A stretch of DNA of 56,303 bases from the NCBI GenBank assembly GCA_030447645.1, contig JAUJOM010000021.1, forward strand, positions 1 through 56,303, written 5' to 3'. The DNA comes from Longimicrobiaceae bacterium. Lineage in GTDB: Bacteria > Gemmatimonadota > Gemmatimonadetes > Longimicrobiales > Longimicrobiaceae. The translations under genes were made by a program, and so were the position numbers. Of this stretch, positions 50,343 through 56,303 are shown piece after piece (position 1 is the stretch's first letter; every line of letters begins with the position of its first letter). The notes under the pieces were generated by a model. The model was not told where the DNA came from. It made no database searches and saw only the letters and a list, made by a program, of their open reading frames with translations.

Positions 50343-50414
50343 GCGGGCCTTGCTGGCGGCGGTCCTGCCTGCATGTTGCGCTTCCGATCGGCGACCAATC
50401 CCTTGCAATGTCCC

Positions 50415-51312
50415 ATGACTCGACAGTGGCTGCTACTTCCGGCTCTGCTCCTTGGTGCTCCGGTCCCGGCATCTGCGCAGGGCGTGCCCGACACGGATGT
50501 ATTCGTCGCCCCGCTCCGCTGGCAGAATGGGCAGCACACGGTTGGTGAGCCCGTTAACCTCACGGCCCGCCCGGGATACGACAACCAGCCCTGGTTTTTT
50601 CCCGATGGGAGCAGCCTGTTCTACGTGTCACAACGTAGCGGGCAAACCGACGTGTTCCGCCATGACCTGGTACGCAACACCGTCACCCAGGTCACACACA
50701 CCCCGGAAAGCGAGTACAGCCCTGCCCCTGACGCCGGACGGACGCGCCATGATGGTTGTCCGTGTGGAAGCGGACTCCAGCCAGCACCTGTGGCTTTTCA
50801 CCCCCAGGGCAAGCCGCTGCGGCGCGCTCCCGGGGATGTGACGGGAGTGGGCTACTACGCCTGGGGAGACCGGAACACCCTCGCGCTCTTCATCGCGGAC
50901 TCGGTCCAGAGCTTTGTGCTGTCGGACGTGCGCACCGGGCGTGCAACCCGCATTGGAGGCCGTCTGGGCGGCTCACCTCCTCGGGCGATACCGGGCCAGT
51001 ATGCCGTCAGCTTCATGCAGCAGGATAGCGCCGGCACGTGGGGGATCCAGCGGCTGGACCTCCGCACCCGCCAGGCAACGCCGCTGGTGAAGGCACAGCC
51101 CGGCGTGCATTACACCTGGACTCCCAGGGGGACGCTGCTCATGGCACGGGGCGCAACCTTGTACGAGTGGAGCCCGACCGGGGACCGCGCGTGGCGCGAG
51201 ATCGCCACCTTTTCCGCCGCGGGCCTGCAGTCGATCACGCGCATCGCCGTCAGCTTGCGCGGCGACCGCATTGCTTTCGGTTTCAGCATCCACACCTCCG
51301 ACAACCCGATGA
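50415..51312 (+). CDS. Secreted TolB-like beta-propeller protein
   Basis: About 298 residues. Signal peptide MTRQWLLLPALLLGAPVPAS, then propeller repeats of the PD40 type: RPGYDNQPWFFPDGSSLFYV, RSGQTDVFRHDLVRNTVTQV, and further blades such as GTWGIQRLDLRTRQATPLV. A local pair of shifts near 50735-50830 disturbs one blade. The final residues overlap the start of the M14-like gene. There is no hydrolase domain, so this is not a complete S9 peptidase; such propellers often bind partners or peptides. It is probably co-transcribed with the M14-like gene. Confidence 0.72.
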
Positions 51313-54132
51313 AACTTCGCTCCCTGTTTGTAGACTGCTCGCTGCTCGCTGCAACTCATGTGGCCGCGCAGAGTTGCCCCTGGTTCCCGGAGCGGGGCGG
51401 TTGCCGCTCCGAGCTGGACAACCGTCTGGCTTTTTGGCCTCTGCCCCGACAGCACCTTCGACTTTTATGCGAGCGGCCAGTACCTCCCGAACGTGCCGCG
51501 TCCGGAGCAGGTGCTGGGGTATCCCCTCGGGAGCTGGCACACGGCCTATGGGCGGATGGAGCGTTCCTGGAAGCCCTGGCTCGAACTGCTCCCCAACGGG
51601 TGAAGGTGTTCCCGTATGGTAAAAGTGTGGAACAGCAAACGATGTATCTGGTCGCCATCGGCAACGAAGCCAATATTGCCCGACTTCCGGAGATCCAGGG
51701 CAACATCCAGCGTCTGGCCGATCCCCGTCGGACCAGCTCAGCCCAGGCGGGTACCGTGATCAGCCAGTCACCGGTTGTGGTGTGGGTCAACTCCGCGAAC
51801 GATGGCAACGAGACGGCCGCGTTCGAAGCCGCGATTCAGCTCGCCTATCAGCTGGCGGCGGGCGAGGACGCACGCACCCGCGCGATGCGCGAGGGCGCTA
51901 GTGCTGATCAACCTGGCCCACAACCCGGAAAGCCATGAGCGGCATGTCGCCTGGTACAACGGCTTCGTGATGGGGGATGCCAACCCGCTGGCGCTGGAGC
52001 ACAACGCACCCTGGGGAATGAGCACCAACAACAATCACTACCAGATCGACCTGAACCGGGACGCGCTGGGGCTCACCCAGACCGAGTCGCGTGCCGTGGC
52101 AGCGGAGCTGCAGCGCTGGCGGCCGCAGGTATTCGTGGATCTGCACGGGCAGACGACACAGTACTTCTTCCCCCCGGCCGCGGACCCTATTAACCCGATC
52201 TACCCGCAGCAGACCGAGCGCTGGCTGGAGGTGTTCGGGCGGAGCAATGCCGCTGCCTTCGACCAGTTCGGGTGGAGCTACTTCACGCGGGATGTCTTTG
52301 ACCTGTACTATCCTGGCTACTGGGACACCTATCCCACACTGCACGGCGCAACCGGGATGACGTACGAGACGGACGGCGGCGGCTCAAAGGGAGTGCGCTG
52401 GCGGCGCGACGATGGTACCATCCTGACGTTCGCCGATGGCATCGCCCACCATTTCGTCGCATCCCTCGCCACCATCGAAACCGCGGTGCGGCATCGTGAG
52501 GCTCGCCTGCGCGACTACTACGAGTATTTCGCCAGCGCGCTCGCGGCGGGGCAGCGCGACCCACAGCGCACCGTGGTGTTGCTCCCCGGCACGGACCCCA
52601 ACCGGGCGGCGCGGCTTGCGACCACCCTGCTGCGCCACGGCGTGGAGGTTTCCCGCGTCACACAGGCGGGCACACTCGCGGGAACGGAGTACCTATCAGG
52701 CCAGCGGGCCCGGCGCGGGGTACCGGCGGGCAGCTTCGTAATTGACCTGGCGCAGCCCAACTACCGTATCGCTAAAACGCTGCTCACGCCCCAGGTGGAG
52801 CTGCCCCGACGCTTCGCGGAGCAGGAACGAGCTCGGCGGGCTCGCAACGCACGGCGTGCCGAGGGTGAGCGGGAAAGGCACGCATTCTACGATGTAACCG
52901 CGTGGAATCTACCACTCGCACACGGCGTTTCCGCCTTCTGGAGCGGAGACCGCGCCGGCTTCGCTTCCGAGCCCCTCCGTTTGCCGCCGGGGGCAGACAA
53001 GAGCCCGGGTGGATGGGACGGCGAAGTCGCCTTCGCTCGTGGGGGCGGTGTGACCGGACGGGCGCAGAGCGCGTATGTGTGGACAGCGGGCACTGAGGGA
53101 GCGATCCGTCTGCTGGCACGACTGCAGGGCGAGGGCTTCAACGTGGTGGTTTCGGAGCGTCCCCTGATGGCGGACACTGTGGAGTACTCGCGGGGCGCCT
53201 TCATCGTCCGTGTGGAGCGGAACCGTCCCGAGCTGCACCAGCGGATCGATGCCCTAGCGCGCGAAGCGGGCGTTCGCGTGACGGCGGCGCGCACCGCCTT
53301 CCCTGAGCGCGGTATCACCGGAACGGGCTCCAACGTCGCCCGAACACTCGCCCGGCCCCGTATTGCCGTGCTCGCCGGAGAAGGTGTCAGCCCCACCTCC
53401 TACGGAGCTCTCTGGTTTTACCTGCAGCGACGACTCGGGCAGCCCTTCACCGCGCTGCGTGCTACGGACCTGAATCGCGTGCCACTCGATGACTTCGACG
53501 TGGTGATTCTGCCGGACGGGAGCGGCTACGGCCGTGCGCTTGGTGAGCGTGGGGTGCAGCAGCTTCGCGGGTGGATGGAGCGCGGGGGCACGCTGATCGG
53601 GTATGTCGAAAGTGCCTCCTACCTGCTCGATCAGCAGCTCGGCGTTGAGTTTTCCCCGGGTGACAGCGTCCGCCCGGCTGCGGACTCGCTTGCCCGCGTC
53701 GTGCGCGGGATTGATGCGGCCACTCCTGCTGGCGTCACCCTCCCGCCCTCCACTAGCCCTGGAGCCCGGCCGGACGAAGCGATCGAGGTACCCGGTGCAT
53801 TTCTGCGTGGCCGGCTGGACCGTACGCACTGGCTCACCACCGGCTACGAGCAGGATGATCTCCCGTTGCTGGTGCAGAATTCACCGCTGCGAACCTCCCG
53901 CGGGGGCGCCAACCCGGTGGTTTATGCTGAAGGTCCACGACTGGTAATGAGCGGGTTCACCTGGGGCGCTAACACGGCGCGCGCCTATGCCGGCCGGTCA
54001 TATGCCACAGTAGACAATGTCGGACGGGGCCGGCTGATCTTGTTCGCCGAGGAGCCGTTGTACCGCCTGGTATTTGATGCGCCCGCCGGACTGCTCGCCA
54101 ACGCGATCTACCTGGGATCGCGGGGCCGCTGA
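51309..54132 (+). CDS. M14-like zinc carboxypeptidase family protein, secreted, 5' frame-disrupted
   Basis: About 940 residues. The ATG at 51309 (MKLRSLFV, then LLAATHVAAQ) begins a signal peptide in a region with several shifts before 51600. From there one frame is open, with one more shift near 51900. M14 elements: VVVWVNSANDGNETAAFEAA at the place where the zinc motif HxxE is expected, NLAHNPESHERHVAWYNGF, HYQIDLNRDALGLTQTESRA, FVDLHGQTTQYFFPP (third zinc ligand) and GMTYETDGGG (the catalytic Glu position). The expected first His is Asp here. A long C-terminal part contains a glutamine-amidotransferase-like stretch (RIAVLAGEGVSPTSYGALWF). Confidence 0.82.
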
Positions 54133-54203
54133 TGGGCCCGCGCATCCGGGCACACTTGCACGATTGATGCGGTATACGAGAAGCACCCTTTCCCGGAGGC
54201 CCC

Positions 54204-54650
54204 ATGTCTTCCCACTCTCCTACCGGCGTATCAGCACTCACCTTGTCCCTGCTGCTGGTTTTTGCGGCATGCAGCACCAATCGACACTTCACGCCACGAA
54301 AATCGCATGGTGAGGGGCGAGTCATCACGGCGGAGCAGATCCGAAAATCCGGTGCAACGAACGCATGGGATGCTCTCCGGCGAGTTGGGACTCACCTGAC
54401 TATGCGAGAGACCTCGAACGGACAGCCTGCGCGGCTGATGAATCGAGGCCCGAGCAGCATTCTTCTCAGCAGCGACCCCCTGGTGGTGATCGACGGGGTG
54501 CGGATGATCGATTTTCGCACGTTGGACCAGGTGCCAGCTCAGATCATCTCCAGCATCCGAATTCTCGCCGGACACGAGGGCACAACGCGGTATGGCACGG
54601 GTGCAGGCAATGGCGTGATCGTGGTGGAAACCAAGGTCCAGCCGGACTGA
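54204..54650 (+). CDS. Stand-alone TonB-plug-domain lipoprotein
   Basis: 148 residues, intact. The signal ends VFAACS (lipobox). The mature part is a complete TonB-receptor plug: ITAEQIRKSGATNAWDALRR, then DPLVVIDGVRMIDFRTLDQV, AQIISSIRILAGHEGTTRYG, and GAGNGVIVVETK at the end. No carboxypeptidase domain and no beta-barrel follow, because a stop and a terminator come directly after. It may associate with an outer-membrane receptor in trans, or be an anchored adaptor; this is inference. Confidence 0.85.
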   Translation: MSSHSPTGVSALTLSLLLVFAACSTNRHFTPRKSHGEGRVITAEQIRKSGATNAWDALRRVGTHLTMRETSNGQPARLMNRGPSSILLSSDPLVVIDGVRMIDFRTLDQVPAQIISSIRILAGHEGTTRYGTGAGNGVIVVETKVQPD

Positions 54651-54670
54651 AATCCGGGAGTAGCTGATGC

Positions 54671-54705
54671 AAAAAGGGGAGGCCAGCCTTGGCCTCCCCT
54701 TTTTG
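54671..54705. terminator. Bidirectional intrinsic terminator
   Basis: AAAAAGGGGAGGCCA, loop GCCT, TGGCCTCCCCTTTTT: perfect stem with A-run and T-run on either side. It ends the plug-lipoprotein gene and the convergent SusD gene of locus 3. Confidence 0.93.
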
Positions 54706-54738
54706 CTGTGCTGCTGCTAAGGTGCCAGCAGGTTCAAG

Positions 54739-56223
54739 CTAGGCGCCCCGACTAAGACACTCCTTGAACTCCGGGTTATTCTGCTCATCAAAGGGAATCG
54801 GGAAGTCGACATCTCTCCCATACGTTCCCAGCGTTCTGGAGCTCAGGTTCTCGTCGGCTACAGTTGTTCTTGCATACTGCGGCCGAGCGTAGGCGCCAGT
54901 CGGGAACACACTTTCTGAACCGCGGGCATACTGACGCACCAGCCGACGCATATCACTCAGCCTTTGCCCGGTGAGGTACAGCCAGAAGGCACGCTCCTGA
55001 AAGAACTGGTCCACACGTCCTTGTGGAGTACCTGGATCCGTGAGCGGAGTGAGCGTCACTCCCACAGGGGTCATGCCAAAGCCAGTCAGAAGCGAGGACG
55101 TATTCGCACGCAGCTCGTTGAGAATCGGCAGGTATGCGCTGCCCTGCCCGCGGCTCAGAGCCGCCTCAGCCTCAATCAACCGCGCCTCGACGCCACTGGC
55201 CAGCACGACATTGCTGGTGCGCGCAGGGTACTTCAACTCGAAGAAGTGCGCGTAAGGGGCATCTCTAGCCGCAGAGTTTGTGCGGTTGTACGGCACACGG
55301 GGATCCTGAGAGGCCCGAGTTTGTGAGGAGCCTACCCGGAACGGCATCCCGTTGCCACCCTCACGATGAGCGACGCCAAACCCACGCCGCTCATGCGCAA
55401 GGGAGAAAATCCCGTTGTTCTGGCGTGCGGTGTTCTCGGAATGCTCGACCAGCTGCACGAAGCTAGTCGGTACCCCGGAGACTGCCGCGGCAGCATCGGC
55501 GAATCGCCCAAGGTCAAGGAGCACGCGCGCCCTTCCCACCCGTGCGAGACGCTGCTGCTGTACCGCGGCACTTCCCGTCCCCGCTGCAGTCGCAATCTGC
55601 AGCGTCTGATCAAAGCGTGTTAGTGCCTCGTTGTACATCTCCGCGGTCGTCTTCTGCGGGCCATGCTCGAGCGTGTTGTCCGGCCTCACGCGGCTGAAGG
55701 GCACGCCCGAGCAGTAGTTTTCGGCGAAAAACACGTAGGTGTAGGCCGCCCGGTTCGCGACTTCCGCATGCCCTACCGTGTTGGGAGAGTTCTCGGCAAA
55801 GATCTCCGCAGCTACCTCGGCGGCCCGTCGGGCACGATGTAGATTGCGGAAGACGGTGGTCATTTCGCTGTTGATCGCTTCGATCTCGCGCCGGTCTATC
55901 TCCCGCCGTGTCCCGAAGGTATCGGACAGATAGTACTCGTCGGTGAACAGCCCGACCGCTGTCACGAAGTTAAGAGTATTGCCCCCCACACCACTGAACC
56001 CGACGGCGAAATCGCCGAAAACTCCATTCCGCACCCCCGGCAGGTTGCTTGGGTCCCGCGCGATCTCGGGGGAAACCACGTCTGGATCCGTCACCTCCAG
56101 AATGCTATCCAAACTGCAGCCGGCCAGCGGCAGCGCCAGAGCTGCCACCAGGGGGAGCCGGAGGAGAGGCCCGAAGCCCCTCCCGATCAGGTTGCGTATT
56201 TTCCGCATTGGGTGCTCGCCCAT
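54739..56223 (-). CDS. SusD/RagB-family outer-membrane lipoprotein (locus 3)
   Basis: 494 residues, intact. The lipobox is LALPLAGC, followed by SLDSILEVTDPDVVSPEIAR as in locus 1. It shows the same helical repeats: RNLHRARRAAEVAAEIFAEN, YTYVFFAENYCSGVPFSRVR, RLARVGRARVLLDLGRFADA, GVEARLIEAEAALSRGQGSA and FQERAFWLYLTGQRLSDMRR. It ends EFKECLSRGA, parallel to SDQLCLSREA in locus 1. It is the surface substrate-binding partner of the SusC encoded directly upstream; start and stop overlap (TAATG). Confidence 0.95.
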   Translation of the reverse strand: MGEHPMRKIRNLIGRGFGPLLRLPLVAALALPLAGCSLDSILEVTDPDVVSPEIARDPSNLPGVRNGVFGDFAVGFSGVGGNTLNFVTAVGLFTDEYYLSDTFGTRREIDRREIEAINSEMTTVFRNLHRARRAAEVAAEIFAENSPNTVGHAEVANRAAYTYVFFAENYCSGVPFSRVRPDNTLEHGPQKTTAEMYNEALTRFDQTLQIATAAGTGSAAVQQQRLARVGRARVLLDLGRFADAAAAVSGVPTSFVQLVEHSENTARQNNGIFSLAHERRGFGVAHREGGNGMPFRVGSSQTRASQDPRVPYNRTNSAARDAPYAHFFELKYPARTSNVVLASGVEARLIEAEAALSRGQGSAYLPILNELRANTSSLLTGFGMTPVGVTLTPLTDPGTPQGRVDQFFQERAFWLYLTGQRLSDMRRLVRQYARGSESVFPTGAYARPQYARTTVADENLSSRTLGTYGRDVDFPIPFDEQNNPEFKECLSRGA

Positions 56224-56303
56224 TAAAAGTTGACGTCGACCCGGGCCGTGTAATAGCGCACGGGCGGCTGGTTGTGGTAGTCGGCGGTGGAGAAGTTCGC
56301 CTG
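56223..56303 (-). CDS. SusC/RagA-family transporter (locus 3), C-terminal fragment
   Basis: The window ends inside this gene. The 26 visible residues read QANFSTADYHNQPPVRYYTA RVDVNF, with alternating residues and a terminal Phe as expected for the last strand of a TonB-dependent barrel. The stop overlaps the SusD start by one base (TAATG). Confidence 0.82.
   Translation of the reverse strand, partial: QANFSTADYHNQPPVRYYTARVDVNF

Noticed and set aside
1..56303. CRISPR array, rRNA or tRNA genes
   Set aside because: No regularly spaced repeat arrays longer than two units and no recognisable rRNA or tRNA sequence were seen; small tRNA genes could still be missed by eye.

Overview
The window looks like GC-rich chromosomal DNA from a heterotrophic Gram-negative bacterium. 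The most likely group is Gemmatimonadota (Gemmatimonas/Longimicrobium-like). This is inferred from content: SusC/SusD pairs together with other TonB-dependent proteins, DUF1259, S9/M14/M1 peptidases, an N-acyl-D-amino-acid deacylase, a penicillin-acylase homologue and many secreted or lipid-anchored proteins. No rRNA, tRNA or CRISPR array was seen.

Layout. 0.3-9.7 kb is one tightly packed minus-strand run: M1 aminopeptidase, DUF389 membrane protein, CrcB fluoride channel, molybdopterin oxidoreductase, the split transhydrogenase PntAA-PntAB-PntB, and a double-DUF1259 protein. 9.7-17.5 kb is ordinary mixed-strand DNA: half-size TauE/SafE, PyrE and a small partner, a large TonB-dependent receptor, GalT with a truncated alkaline-phosphatase relic in front, an NAD-dependent epimerase, an EEP-family phosphatase/nuclease and an Amidase_2 protein. 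17.6-27.5 kb looks like a worn accessory island: a serine-recombinase tail with an in-frame stop, a GntR(YtrA-type)-ABC-serine hydrolase operon, a heavily broken DUF4011-helicase-nuclease gene resembling Hhe anti-phage proteins, and an IS-end-like repeat. 27.5-39.7 kb is dominated by intact catabolic or secreted enzymes: GNAT, FAD amine/amino-acid oxidase, S9 peptidase, PafA-like phosphatase, D-aminoacylase and penicillin acylase. From 39.7 kb to the end there are three SusD/SusC loci, all on the minus strand. Between the second and third lie plus-strand genes for a HAD phosphatase, a DedA-like membrane protein, a beta-propeller protein, an M14-like protein and a stand-alone TonB-plug lipoprotein.

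How the genes fit together. Most of the window serves capture and breakdown of peptides and N-acylated amino compounds. SusC/SusD pairs import oligomers, S9/M1/M14 enzymes cut peptides, D-aminoacylase and penicillin acylase cut amide bonds, and a FAD oxidase may deaminate the products. The transhydrogenase and Mo-oxidoreductase handle reducing equivalents.

Quality warning. Many conserved genes are split by one- or two-base shifts, in clusters (about 3.7-9.6, 16-27, 35-36, 41-51.6 kb), while neighbours are perfectly open. Some of this is probably sequencing or assembly indel error. In the 17.6-27.5 kb region genuine decay is also plausible. For split genes I give the span of the whole reconstructed gene, so their ends are approximate.
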